From contig NZ_LMPC01000002.1 of assembly GCF_001423745.1 (NCBI RefSeq), positions 62,001 to 126,000 on the forward strand: a stretch of 64,000 nucleotides of DNA, written 5' to 3'. Made by a program: the position numbers and the translations under genes. The stretch's first letter is position 1, and each line of letters starts with the position of its first letter. The notes under the pieces are model-generated. The model was given only the letters and a program-made list of their open reading frames with translations. It was not told the DNA's origin and searched no databases. Below are positions 27,661 to 35,955 of this stretch, piece after piece. Source of the DNA: Arthrobacter sp. Leaf337. Its GTDB lineage: Bacteria; Actinomycetota; Actinomycetes; Actinomycetales; Micrococcaceae.

Positions 27661-28823
27661 AAACAGCCGCCCAGCAAGCCCCCATCCAGCGCACCGGCGA
27701 GGCTGCCCGCGCTGCCACAGGCCAGACCAAGGCGCACGACGTCGTCCTGCAGGTCCGTGACCTTGCCGTGGACATCCGCACCCACCGCGGCACCGTGCGC
27801 GCCGTCAACAGCGTGGCTTTCGAAGCCCGTGCCGGGGAGACACTGGCGTTGCTCGGGGAATCAGGGTGCGGAAAGTCCATGACAGCAAAGGCACTCGCCG
27901 GGATCATGGACCCCGTCTGCGACCTCGCCGACGGCGAGATCGTCCTCAACGGCACCGATCTCGCCGCACTCAGCGCCAAGGAACGGCTCAAGTTTGCCGG
28001 GCCCGAGCTGGGCATCGTCTTCCAGGACGCGCTGACTGCCCTGAACCCCGTCTATACGGTGGGGACGCAACTGGGCGAAGCCTTCCGCATCCACCGCGGG
28101 CTCAGCGCGAAGGAAGCCCGGGTTGAAGCGATTGACCTGATGAAACGCGTCGGCATTCCCGAGCCGGAATCCCGGATCAATTCCTACCCGCACCAGTTCT
28201 CAGGCGGCATGCGCCAGCGCATCCTCATCGCCATGGCCGTGGCCCTCAACCCGCGCCTGCTGATCGCCGATGAACCCACCACGGCACTGGACGTCACGGT
28301 CCAGGCGCAGATCATGCAGCTTCTGCGGAAGCTCCGTGAGGAGGGCCAGATGGCGGTCATCCTCATTACGCACGACCTGGCCGTGGTGGCCGAGGAAGCC
28401 GACACCGTGGCCGTGATGTACGCCGGCAACGTGGTGGAGAGCGGACCGGTCTCCGAAGTTTTCGCCGACCCGCGCCATCCCTACACCAAAGGGCTGCTGG
28501 AATCGGTGCCCGTCCACCTGGAGCGGGGCGCCAAGCTCAAGTCCATTGCCGGCAGCCCGCCGGAGCTCCACGACATCCCGTCCGGCTGCGTCTACCAGTC
28601 CCGCTGCCCGCTGGTGCAGGACATCTGCAGGGCCGAACGTCCCGTGCTCCGCCCGGTAGCCGGAGACCGCCCAGTAGCCGGAGCCCACCCGGTAGCCGGA
28701 GACCGCCCAGTAGCCGGAGCCGCGGGCATCGGCGGCACCCCCGTCAACATCCCTTCCGGCGCCCAGCCGCGGCCTGCCCGCACGGCCGCCTGCCACTTCA
28801 GCGAGGAGATCAGCAATGTCTGA
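27657..28823 (+). CDS. Dpp/Opp-type ABC transporter ATPase (DppD-like)
   Basis: A 388-aa ATPase. The GTG at 27657 within the overlap is preferred; the longer frame runs back into dppC. Walker [10 protein letters not shown] loop [10 protein letters not shown], signature [12 protein letters not shown], Walker [13 protein letters not shown] and H loop ITHDLAV are present. The C-terminal oligopeptide-transporter domain has the Cys-rich [15 protein letters not shown] segment. Inside that domain, between two of the Cys clusters, is a repeated PVAG(D/A)(R/H) stretch encoded by a 36-bp tandem duplication. It overlaps the DppF-like gene by 8 bases. Confidence 0.93.
   Translation: MKTAAQQAPIQRTGEAARAATGQTKAHDVVLQVRDLAVDIRTHRGTVRAVNSVAFEARAGETLALLGESGCGKSMTAKALAGIMDPVCDLADGEIVLNGTDLAALSAKERLKFAGPELGIVFQDALTALNPVYTVGTQLGEAFRIHRGLSAKEARVEAIDLMKRVGIPEPESRINSYPHQFSGGMRQRILIAMAVALNPRLLIADEPTTALDVTVQAQIMQLLRKLREEGQMAVILITHDLAVVAEEADTVAVMYAGNVVESGPVSEVFADPRHPYTKGLLESVPVHLERGAKLKSIAGSPPELHDIPSGCVYQSRCPLVQDICRAERPVLRPVAGDRPVAGAHPVAGDRPVAGAAGIGGTPVNIPSGAQPRPARTAACHFSEEISNV
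28652..28721 (+). repeat. 36-bp tandem duplication inside dppD-like gene
   Basis: Bases 28652-28685 recur exactly at 28688-28721 (period 36). Each copy is itself two imperfect 18-bp units encoding PVAGDR and [12 protein letters not shown]. The frame is kept, giving four PVAG repeats. Confidence 0.9.
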
Positions 28824-29865
28824 GCCGCTTCTGACAATCGAGGGCCTGACCAAGACGTTCCACGTGGCCAGGAGCGCCAGCGGCAACACCCGGCTCAAGG
28901 CCCTGGACGGGATCAGCCTGACCGTGGGCCGGGGTGAGACCCTGGGACTGGTGGGCGAGTCCGGCTGCGGCAAGTCCACCCTGGCGCGGACCCTGATGAT
29001 GCTGGAAACACCGGATGAAGGGACCGTGACCTTCGAAGGAACCAACCCCTTCGGGCTCCGCGGGAAGGAACTGCTGAGCTGGCGGCGGCGCGTGCAGATG
29101 GTCTTCCAGGACCCGTTTGCCTCCCTGAACGCCCGGATGAACGCCGGCGACATCATCGCCGAACCGTGGGCCACCCACCGCGGCCTCTACCCGACGTCCC
29201 GGGAGCGCCAGGCAAGGGTAAGTGAACTGCTGCACATGGTGGGGCTGCGTCCCTCCGATGCGCGCAAGTCGCCGCAGGAATTCTCCGGCGGCCAGCGCCA
29301 GCGCATCGGGATCGCCCGTGCCCTGGCACTGAACCCGGACGTCATCATCCTCGACGAGCCCGTCTCGGCCCTGGACCTTTCCGTGCAGGCGCAGGTCCTG
29401 AACCTGCTCAATGAACTCCAGCAGGAACTCGGTGTTTCCTACATCTTCATCTCGCACGACCTGACCGTGGTCCGCCATGTGGCGGACAGGGTGGCTGTGA
29501 TGTACCTCGGACGAATCATCGAGACCGGGGCCACCGAGGAAGTCTTTGACCATCCCCGGCACCCGTACACGGCGGCCCTGATGTCGGCGTCCCCGAAACT
29601 GGACGTCAGCGGAACCAGACGGGACAGGATTGTCCTTCAAGGTGAGCTGCCCTCTCCTCTGGATCCGCCGTCGGGCTGCCGCTTCCGGACGCGCTGCTGG
29701 AAGGCGCAGGATATCTGCGCCGAAGTATCACCGGAACCGCAGGTCCTGGCAGCCCCTGACGGCACGCGGCACGTGGCGGAATGCCATTTCCCGCTCGATT
29801 CCCTCAAGGGCCTGACCGGCGCCGCGGCAACTGCCACTGCTACCTCCGCTGTGCCCGTCCAGTGA
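28816..29865 (+). CDS. Dpp/Opp-type ABC transporter ATPase (DppF-like)
   Basis: A 349-aa second ATPase of the importer. Walker [11 protein letters not shown] loop FQDPFASLNARM, signature FSGGQRQRIGIA, Walker B VIILDEPVSALD and H loop ISHDLTVV are present. The C-terminal segment GCRFRTRCWKAQDIC is the usual oligopeptide-transporter cysteine motif. Together with the DppD-like subunit it forms the heterodimeric motor. The TSUP gene starts 10 bases after its stop and is probably co-transcribed. Confidence 0.93.
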   Translation: MSEPLLTIEGLTKTFHVARSASGNTRLKALDGISLTVGRGETLGLVGESGCGKSTLARTLMMLETPDEGTVTFEGTNPFGLRGKELLSWRRRVQMVFQDPFASLNARMNAGDIIAEPWATHRGLYPTSRERQARVSELLHMVGLRPSDARKSPQEFSGGQRQRIGIARALALNPDVIILDEPVSALDLSVQAQVLNLLNELQQELGVSYIFISHDLTVVRHVADRVAVMYLGRIIETGATEEVFDHPRHPYTAALMSASPKLDVSGTRRDRIVLQGELPSPLDPPSGCRFRTRCWKAQDICAEVSPEPQVLAAPDGTRHVAECHFPLDSLKGLTGAAATATATSAVPVQ

Positions 29866-29875
29866 CGGGACCCGA

Positions 29876-30601
29876 GTGACTGGTGCCGAATATGCCGTCA
29901 TAGCCGGGGTGATCTTCCTGGCAGCCTGCCTGCAGGCCTCCAGCGGCTTCGGCATGGGCATGCTCGCAGCGCCGGTGATCGCGATGGTGGATCCGGCGCT
30001 GCTTCCCGCCACCCTGATCCTCCTGGCCCTGCTCGTCACCCTCATGGTCACCGTGCGGGAGCGGCAAAGCCTGGACCTCAGAGGCACGGGCTGGGCCCTG
30101 GTGGGCCGGATTCCCGGGAGCTTCCTGGGCGCGTGGCTGGTGACGGCACTGTCCCGCGAAGGCCTGGCGTGGGTGGTGGTGGCGGTGGTGCTGGCCGGTC
30201 TGGTGCTGGCGGGCCGCGGCTGGGCTCCCCGGCCGGTCCGCGCCAACCTGATCGTTGCCGGCGCGGCCTCCGGCATCATGGGTACCGCCACGTCCATCGG
30301 GGGACCGCCCATGGCCCTGGTGTGGCACGGGCACGACGGCCCCCGGCTGCGCGGCACCATGAGCGCCTTCTTTATGGTGGGCTCATCCATTTCCATGGCA
30401 ATGCTGTGGCTGGCAGGAGCTGTTACCACGGACATGCTTTCACTGGCGCTGTGGATGGTTCCTGCGGCCGTTGGCGGCTACGCGGCATCCCGGTTCGTGA
30501 ACCACTTCCTCAATGCCGCACGCCTGAAGGCCCTGGCCCTGGGTGCGTCAGCGCTGGGAAGCGCCCTGCTGATCGTGCAGCTGGTCTTGGCGGCTACGTA
30601 G
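29876..30601 (+). CDS. TSUP (TauE/SafE) family sulfite/organic anion exporter
   Basis: A 241-aa membrane protein with about seven to eight helices. The TauE/SafE repeats are seen in FLAACLQASSGFGMGMLAAPVIAM and again in LIVAGAASGIMGTATSIGGPPMALVW. Family members export sulfite, sulfoacetate, taurine-derived or other organic anions. GTG start, 10 bases after the DppF-like gene. Its 3' end overlaps the convergent hydroxyacid dehydrogenase gene by 8 bases. Substrate unknown. Confidence 0.85.
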   Translation: MTGAEYAVIAGVIFLAACLQASSGFGMGMLAAPVIAMVDPALLPATLILLALLVTLMVTVRERQSLDLRGTGWALVGRIPGSFLGAWLVTALSREGLAWVVVAVVLAGLVLAGRGWAPRPVRANLIVAGAASGIMGTATSIGGPPMALVWHGHDGPRLRGTMSAFFMVGSSISMAMLWLAGAVTTDMLSLALWMVPAAVGGYAASRFVNHFLNAARLKALALGASALGSALLIVQLVLAAT

Positions 30602-31625
30602 CCGGAACGGGCCGCGGCACCAGGTTCACAAGCTCCCCGCCCCGTGCAAGCAGCCCGATGTTGGCGGCGATGTCCGCCGCGCGTCGTTCAAAGGTGGTGC
30701 GTGCATGGCCGGAATGGTGCGGGGTCAGCACGGTGTTCTGCAGGGACGCGAAGGGCAGTTCAGCAGGCGGAACCACGCCGTCCGCGGGCGATCCCCACCA
30801 GACGTCGAGGCCGGCGCCGGCGATCCGCCGCTCCTTCAGGGCCGCGTACAGTGCCGCCTGATCCACCACCGGCCCGCGTGCCACGTTAATAAGGAACGCT
30901 GACGGTTTCATGGCGGACAGTTCCGCCGCCCCGATCATCCCTTCCGTGCCGGAATCCAGCGGCACGGTCACCACCACGACGTCGGACGCCGCCAGGAGTT
31001 CGTGGAGCTCATTGTTTCCGCCTACCCGGTCGAGGCTGACCCCCTGCGGCAGGGCGGCCGCAGGATTGCGCCGCACAGCGCGGACTTTCATGCCCAGCGA
31101 TCCGGCCATGCGGGCGACCTCGGCGCCGATGGATCCCAGGCCCACCAGGCCCAGGGTCAGGTCGGCGAGAACGGGATGGAACGGCACGTCGTCGGCCGTT
31201 GCGATGGTCCGCCACTGCCCCTGGCGGACCTCCCGGTCGGCTGCCGCAACATTGCGGGAAAGCATCAGGGTGACCATCAGGACGTGCTCGGCGATGGGCC
31301 GTGCGTGGTGGAAGGTGTTGGCCACCAGAGCCGACTGTGCCAGGTGCGGGAAGGAAATCTTGTCGTAGCCTGCACCCGTGACGTGGACCAGGCGCACGCG
31401 GCCGGCAGCCTCCGCTTCCACGGGGCCCAGGGAGGAGCAAACCACGACGTCGGCGCCCGCCAGGGCGTCCAGCCGGCGTTCCGGAGTCCAAGCCGCAGCC
31501 ATGTCCCACTGGTGAGTGCCGCCGTCGGACCTTAACCGGTCCTCGAAGCGGCTGATAATGGGATCGGTGACCACGATCTTCAGTGATTCCGGGCGGTCCG
31601 GAGCCTGCTCCCCGGTGTTTACCAC
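30594..31625 (-). CDS. 2-hydroxyacid dehydrogenase, atypical active site
   Basis: A 343-aa NAD(P)-binding dehydrogenase. The Rossmann motif GLGSIG, the Arg-containing NVARGPVVDQ and the His in LTPHHSGH are present. The position of the usual catalytic Glu (DVF-x-x-EP) reads LDVWWGSPADG, so Glu is missing; this resembles a subgroup with DVWW motifs whose reactions are less known. It begins 7 bases inside the 3' end of the glucarate dehydratase paralogue (overlap 31619-31625) and is its downstream operon partner, so a role in the same sugar-acid route is inferred. Confidence 0.82.
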   Translation of the reverse strand: MVNTGEQAPDRPESLKIVVTDPIISRFEDRLRSDGGTHQWDMAAAWTPERRLDALAGADVVVCSSLGPVEAEAAGRVRLVHVTGAGYDKISFPHLAQSALVANTFHHARPIAEHVLMVTLMLSRNVAAADREVRQGQWRTIATADDVPFHPVLADLTLGLVGLGSIGAEVARMAGSLGMKVRAVRRNPAAALPQGVSLDRVGGNNELHELLAASDVVVVTVPLDSGTEGMIGAAELSAMKPSAFLINVARGPVVDQAALYAALKERRIAGAGLDVWWGSPADGVVPPAELPFASLQNTVLTPHHSGHARTTFERRAADIAANIGLLARGGELVNLVPRPVPAT

Positions 31626-32920
31626 CGGGGGCCCTGAAGCTCGTAGGACGGGTGGAGCCGCTGCATGTAGCCGGTGTCGTCCCGGCTCGTGATCCCGCAG
31701 TCCAAGTACTGGCGGTGCAGGCGTTCCAGGGCGTCACGGTCCACCTCGACGCCGAGGCCGGGCCCGGTGGGGACCTGGACGGCGCCGTCCTTGAACGTGA
31801 ACACACCGCCGGCAATGACATCCTCCGACGGGTCCTTCCACGGCCAGTGCGTGTCGCAGGCGTAGTCGAGGTTGGGGGTTGCCGCAGCCAAATGCACCAT
31901 GGCGGCGAGGCTGATGCCAAGGTGGGAGTTGGAGTGCATGGACAGCCCCAGGCCGAACGTCTCGGTAATGCCGGCCAGGAACTGGGTCCGGCGGAGGCCG
32001 CCCCAGAAGTGGTGGTCCGAGAGGATGACGTCCACGGCGCCGGCCGCCACGGCAGGGGCCACGTCCGCGAAGCTGACCACGCACATGTTCGTGGCCAGGG
32101 GCATGCCGACCTCTCGGCGGACGGCCGCCATGCCCTCAATGCCTGGTGTGGGGTCCTCAAGGTACTCCAGGACGCCGTGCAATTCCTTGCCCACGCGGAT
32201 GGAGGTCTCCACTGTCCAGGCACCGTTGGGATCGATGCGGAGAGGGAGGCCGGGGAATTCGGCGCGGAGGGCGTGGATGGCCGCGATCTCTTCTTCCGGC
32301 GGGAACACGCCGGCCTTCAGTTTGAGTGCGCTGAAGCCGTAGCGGTCCACCATGGTCCGGGCCTGCTGCACGATCCCGGCCGGGTCCAGGGCCGCACCCC
32401 AGGCGTCGTCCTCCTGGCCTGGGTGGCCCGCCCACTTGTAGAACAAATACCCGCTGAACTGCACAGAGCCACGGACGGCGCCGCCCAGGAGGTCGCTGAC
32501 CGGGCGGCCGAGGAGTTTGCCCTGGATATCCAGGGCGGCGACATCGAACGCGGACAGCACGCGGTCGGCTGTGCTCGAACCGGTGACCATGCCGCTCATG
32601 CCGTGGCCGCCCTGGATGGTGTCCTGCTGCAGTGCCTGGGCGATCCGGCTGCGCAGCACGTTGATGTTGAAAATGTCCGTGCCGGGCACGGCCGCAGCTG
32701 CGAGCCGGAGCCGGGCAATGTGGCCGGCATCGCCGTAGGTTTCACCGAAGCCCGATACGCCGGCATCCGTCTGGACCTCCACGATGGCCCGCAGCGCGAA
32801 TGGTTCGTGAACGCCCACGGTGTTCAGGAGCGGCGGGTCCTTGAAGGCCACCGGCGTGATGAAGACGCCGGTAATCCTGGCCTGGTTGATGTACTGGGCG
32901 GGATCGTATGCCTGGTCCAC
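31619..32920 (-). CDS. Glucarate dehydratase-like enolase-superfamily enzyme
   Basis: A 433-aa acid-sugar dehydratase related to but distinct from the gudD product at 36990. The expected active-site residues are kept: KLK (200-202), Asp230 and Asn232 in RIDPNGAW, Glu255 in YLEDP, Asp302 in SDHHFWGG, and His329 in MHSNSH. It would abstract a proton from a hydroxy-acid and eliminate water. The N-terminal capping domain differs from GudD, so the substrate may be another aldarate or aldonate. A 40-bp motif copy lies 72 bases upstream, and a LysR gene is divergent. Confidence 0.82.
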   Translation of the reverse strand: MDQAYDPAQYINQARITGVFITPVAFKDPPLLNTVGVHEPFALRAIVEVQTDAGVSGFGETYGDAGHIARLRLAAAAVPGTDIFNINVLRSRIAQALQQDTIQGGHGMSGMVTGSSTADRVLSAFDVAALDIQGKLLGRPVSDLLGGAVRGSVQFSGYLFYKWAGHPGQEDDAWGAALDPAGIVQQARTMVDRYGFSALKLKAGVFPPEEEIAAIHALRAEFPGLPLRIDPNGAWTVETSIRVGKELHGVLEYLEDPTPGIEGMAAVRREVGMPLATNMCVVSFADVAPAVAAGAVDVILSDHHFWGGLRRTQFLAGITETFGLGLSMHSNSHLGISLAAMVHLAAATPNLDYACDTHWPWKDPSEDVIAGGVFTFKDGAVQVPTGPGLGVEVDRDALERLHRQYLDCGITSRDDTGYMQRLHPSYELQGPRW

Positions 32921-32991
32921 AGCGCTGTGCTCCTTGGGTTGCCTCGGGGGTTGATTTACCTGCTCCGTTCACCGACCATAAGGGGAGTCAT

Positions 32992-33031
32992 CGATCCAAG
33001 TCCAAGCTAATTTGTGCACTCAACAATTCAG
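32992..33031 (+). promoter_or_regulatory. 40-bp LysR-type motif, copy 3 (glucarate dehydratase-like / LysR-1)
   Basis: Has CGAT at 1-4, GTCCAAG at 9-15 exactly and TGCAC at 24-28; the TGATACC end is degenerate. It ends 11 bases before the ATG of the LysR gene at 33043 and starts 72 bases from the start of the dehydratase gene. Confidence 0.5.
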
Positions 33032-33042
33032 TAAAGGTATGA

Positions 33043-33978
33043 ATGTTTTCCCTACCCCAGTTAGAGGCGTTCGTTGCCGTCGCTGAAGAGCTCCACTTCG
33101 GCGCGGCGGCCGAGCGGCTCAACATGACCCAGCCGCCGCTGAGCCGCCAGATCCAGATGCTCGAGAAGAAGCTGGGAACCCAGCTCTTCGGCCGCACCAG
33201 CAGGAAGGTGGAGCTGACCGCCGCGGGCGCCACGCTGCTGCCGAGGGCACGCCAGATCCTGGATATGTGCATCAAGACCGACCTGGATGTCCGCCGGGTG
33301 TCCTCCGGCGAAGCAGGCGCCATCACCGTGGGGTACACGGCCATCGCCGGCCAAAGCGCACTGCCCCTGATGCTGCGCCGGGCTGCCGAGGGGATGCCGG
33401 GAGTGTCCTTTGTGCTCCGGGAACTGGTCTCAACGGACCAGATGGACGGGCTGGTGAAGGGCAGCGTGGACATCGGCCTGCTGCGGCCCATCGTGGCTCG
33501 GCCCGGCGTGGTGTCCCGGCCGCTCATGCAGGACCGGCTGGTGGTGGCGCTGCCCGAGGGGAGCTCACTGCTGGGCAATATGGCGGTGCCGCCGGGTCAG
33601 CCGCTGCCGCTTGGGTCCCTGGACAGGCTGCCGCTGCTGATGTACTCCACCAAGGAGGCCCGGTATTTCCACGACCTGGTGCTCCGGTTGTTCGCCAGCG
33701 CTGGCGCCCACGCCAACGTCACGCAGTACGCCAGCCAGGTTCCGGCCCTTTTGGCCTTCGTCCAGGCGGGACTGGGGGTGACGCTTGTCCCCGCTTCGGC
33801 CATGGCTTTCGCGCCCGCCGGGGTGGAATTCCACGAGATTGATGGACGGTACGGGATCCAGGAGCTGAACCGCGTGGACCTGGAGCTGGCATGGAATGAA
33901 GAAACAGCCAACCCCGCAGTCCTGCGGCTCCTCAGGCTGATCGACACGCCTGAACGGCTGGCTGACCTCAACGCCTGA
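33043..33978 (+). CDS. LysR-family transcriptional regulator (LysR-1)
   Basis: A 311-aa regulator. The winged-helix DNA-binding domain covers about 1-60 (AEELHFGAAAERLNMTQPPLSRQIQ) and the periplasmic-binding-like effector domain about 90-295. It is divergent from the glucarate dehydratase-like gene, the standard layout for a LysR activator. Its recognition-helix region (residues 23-38) is identical to that of the second LysR at 41076, so the two should read the same DNA motif. Effector probably a sugar acid or its breakdown product (inference). Confidence 0.93.
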   Translation: MFSLPQLEAFVAVAEELHFGAAAERLNMTQPPLSRQIQMLEKKLGTQLFGRTSRKVELTAAGATLLPRARQILDMCIKTDLDVRRVSSGEAGAITVGYTAIAGQSALPLMLRRAAEGMPGVSFVLRELVSTDQMDGLVKGSVDIGLLRPIVARPGVVSRPLMQDRLVVALPEGSSLLGNMAVPPGQPLPLGSLDRLPLLMYSTKEARYFHDLVLRLFASAGAHANVTQYASQVPALLAFVQAGLGVTLVPASAMAFAPAGVEFHEIDGRYGIQELNRVDLELAWNEETANPAVLRLLRLIDTPERLADLNA

Positions 33979-34002
33979 GCGGCCCACCCGGCCCCCGGCG
34001 CC

Positions 34003-34020
34003 CCGGCTGGCAGGAGCCGG
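34003..34020. terminator. Hairpin between convergent LysR-1 and GntR genes
   Basis: CCGGCT (34003-34008) pairs with AGCCGG (34015-34020) over a 6-base loop in a GC-rich setting. No T run follows. Weak terminator candidate. Confidence 0.35.
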
Positions 34021-34026
34021 CCGCCG

Positions 34027-34722
34027 CTACTGGCGTCCGTCCCTGAGCCGTCGCCTCGAGTTGGCCAGGTGGCTGCGCATGGCAGCAGACGACGACGGCA
34101 CGTCACCTTCCGCGATGGCCGCATAGATCGATTCGTGCTCGTGGACCACCTGTTCGAAGTGGTCACGGGCGTAGTGTTCGACGCCGGTCATCAGCCGGGT
34201 GCGCGGCATGGCGATCATGGTCTGGCCCAGGGACGCGAGGCAGTCCGAATAGAAGGGGTTTCCCGTCGCCGCGGCGATGGCCTTGTGGAATTCGTAGTCG
34301 GACTTCATGGCATGCGCCGGGTGGTCGCCGCTGGCAGTGAACTCCTCCAGGGCGCTCAGGACGGCCTTCAGTTGCCGGTCCGTCCGGTTGCGGGCGGCGA
34401 GGGCGGCGGCCTCCGCCTCGACGCCGATGCGGAACTCGAGCAGGTGGAGCCGGTCCTCAAGGCTTGCCACCGGCCGTCCGCCGGGGGAGTGCGGATCGCC
34501 GTGCGGGGGCGGGGTCAGCGCGAAGCTGCCCCGCCCGCGTTCGGTTTCCACCAGTCCTTCAGCCTGGAGCCGGGTCAGGGCAGCCCGGACCACCGTGCGG
34601 CTCACACCGAACTCGCCGATCAGCGTGTTTTCGCTGGGAAGCTTGTCGCCGGGCTGGATGACGCCGTCAACGATGCGGGTGCGAAGATCGGCGGCGAGGT
34701 CCGCGGTCAGGTTCCGGCTCAT
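34027..34722 (-). CDS. GntR-family (FadR subfamily) transcriptional regulator
   Basis: A 231-aa regulator from ATG 34722; the 20 residues upstream in frame lie over the end of the preceding gene and are rejected. The N-terminal winged helix shows LRTRIVDGVIQPGDKLPSENTLIGEFGVSRTVVRAALTRLQAEGLV in parts. The FCD effector domain (about 90-225) has the metal/ligand-type pattern with DYEFHKAIAAATGNP and HEHESIYAAIAEGD. It follows the talarate/galactarate dehydratase gene by 10 bases and likely represses that gene through the palindrome at 35913-35931. Confidence 0.92.
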   Translation of the reverse strand: MSRNLTADLAADLRTRIVDGVIQPGDKLPSENTLIGEFGVSRTVVRAALTRLQAEGLVETERGRGSFALTPPPHGDPHSPGGRPVASLEDRLHLLEFRIGVEAEAAALAARNRTDRQLKAVLSALEEFTASGDHPAHAMKSDYEFHKAIAAATGNPFYSDCLASLGQTMIAMPRTRLMTGVEHYARDHFEQVVHEHESIYAAIAEGDVPSSSAAMRSHLANSRRRLRDGRQ

Positions 34723-34732
34723 GCGTTCAAGG

Positions 34733-35860
34733 TTACGCGCCGAACTCCACGGACTCGGTGGTCCAGGCGCGGGCCTGGTCACTGAGTGTCACGCCGAGGC
34801 CGGGGCGGTCCGGAACCAGCATGCGGCCGTTCTTCGTTTCGAGGCGCTCGTTGAACAGCGGGTCCAGCCAGTCGAAGTGCTCCACCCATGGTTCGCGGGG
34901 GTAGGCGGCGGCGAGGTGCAGGTGGATCTCCATGGCGAAGTGCGGTGCGAGCCCCAGTCCCCGCTCGTCCGCCAGGGCGGCCAGGCGCAGGAACTGCGTG
35001 ATGCCGCCGACGCGGGGGGCGTCGGGCTGGATGATGTCGCAGCCGTTCGCGTTGATCAGGCCCTTGTGCTCGGCCACGGAGGCCAGCATCTCGCCGGTGG
35101 CGATGGGGGTGTCCAGGACCTGGGCGAGGTGGGCATGGCCTTCGAAGTCGTAGGCGTCCAGCGGCTCTTCGATCCAGATGAGGTTGAACTCCTCCAGCTG
35201 CCGGCCCATCCGCAGTGCGGTGGCGCGGTCCCACTGCTGGTTTGCATCCACCATAAGCGGCACGTCCCAGCCGATGTGTTCGCGGATTCCGGCGACGCGG
35301 CGCAGGTCCTCTTTGCTGTCGGGGAGGCCCACCTTGATTTTGATGCCGCCGATGCCTTCGTCGATGGACTGGGTGGCGCGGGCCTTGACTTCGTCCAGGG
35401 AGGCGTTGAGGAAGCCGCCGGACGTGTTGTAGGTCTGGACGGAGTCGCGGTAGGAGCCCAGCAGCTTGGCCAGGGGCAGGCCCGCGCGCTTGGCCTTGAG
35501 GTCGTACAGGGCGATGTCTATGGCGGCCAGTGCCTGGGTGGCTACGCCCGAGCGGCCCACGGAGGCGCCGGCCCAGAGCAGCTTGGTGTAGATCTTGCCG
35601 ATGTCGTTGGGGTCCTCGCCGATGATGCCCTCGGCCACCTCCTTGGCGTGCGCATACTGGGCCGGTCCGCCCGCGCGCTTGGAGTAGCTGAAGCCGATGC
35701 CGCTGTGGCCCTGCTCGGTGGTGATTTCAGCGAAGAGGAAGGCCACCTCGGTCATGGGCTTCTGGCGGCCCGTGAACACTTTGGCGTCGCTGATCGGCAC
35801 GGCAAGGGGAAGCCTTGCGGTGGAAAGTTTGACGTGGCGGATGAGGTCTACGGTGCTCAT
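34733..35860 (-). CDS. L-talarate/galactarate dehydratase
   Basis: A 375-aa enolase-superfamily (mandelate racemase group) enzyme that dehydrates galactarate and L-talarate to 5-keto-4-deoxy-glucarate. It closely matches the Salmonella talarate/galactarate dehydratase as I recall it: GRQKP, FSYSKRAGG, YAHAKE, GEDPNDI-KIYTKLLWAGASVGRSG, PLFNE. Active-site residues visible are KIK (174-176), Asp205, Glu231, Glu257 in TGEM and His307 in APHFAME. An operator-like palindrome lies 53 bases upstream, and the GntR regulator follows in the same operon. Confidence 0.9.
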   Translation of the reverse strand: MSTVDLIRHVKLSTARLPLAVPISDAKVFTGRQKPMTEVAFLFAEITTEQGHSGIGFSYSKRAGGPAQYAHAKEVAEGIIGEDPNDIGKIYTKLLWAGASVGRSGVATQALAAIDIALYDLKAKRAGLPLAKLLGSYRDSVQTYNTSGGFLNASLDEVKARATQSIDEGIGGIKIKVGLPDSKEDLRRVAGIREHIGWDVPLMVDANQQWDRATALRMGRQLEEFNLIWIEEPLDAYDFEGHAHLAQVLDTPIATGEMLASVAEHKGLINANGCDIIQPDAPRVGGITQFLRLAALADERGLGLAPHFAMEIHLHLAAAYPREPWVEHFDWLDPLFNERLETKNGRMLVPDRPGLGVTLSDQARAWTTESVEFGA

Positions 35861-35912
35861 GGGGGCTCCTCGGAAAATCGGTAGGGGGCAGCGTCGCCCG
35901 CACTCCTTATGC

Positions 35913-35931
35913 TACAAGTTGGAAACTTGTA
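35913..35931. promoter_or_regulatory. Palindromic operator, probably for the GntR regulator
   Basis: TACAAGTT-GGA-AACTTGTA is a perfect inverted repeat with a 3-base centre. A further half-site TTACAAG follows at 35932-35938. It lies 53 bases upstream of the talarate/galactarate dehydratase start, where a FadR-type repressor would bind. Confidence 0.65.
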
Positions 35932-35955
35932 TTACAAGTAGTGGTTGTCACGCGC

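Noticed and set aside
31583..33010. 475-codon open frame opposite the glucarate dehydratase-like gene
   Set aside because: It is the mirror of a clear enolase-superfamily gene and shows the Gly/Arg/His-rich composition of a shadow frame.
34307..35884. 525-codon plus-strand frame over the GntR and talarate/galactarate dehydratase genes
   Set aside because: Shadow of two well-supported minus-strand genes; no domain.
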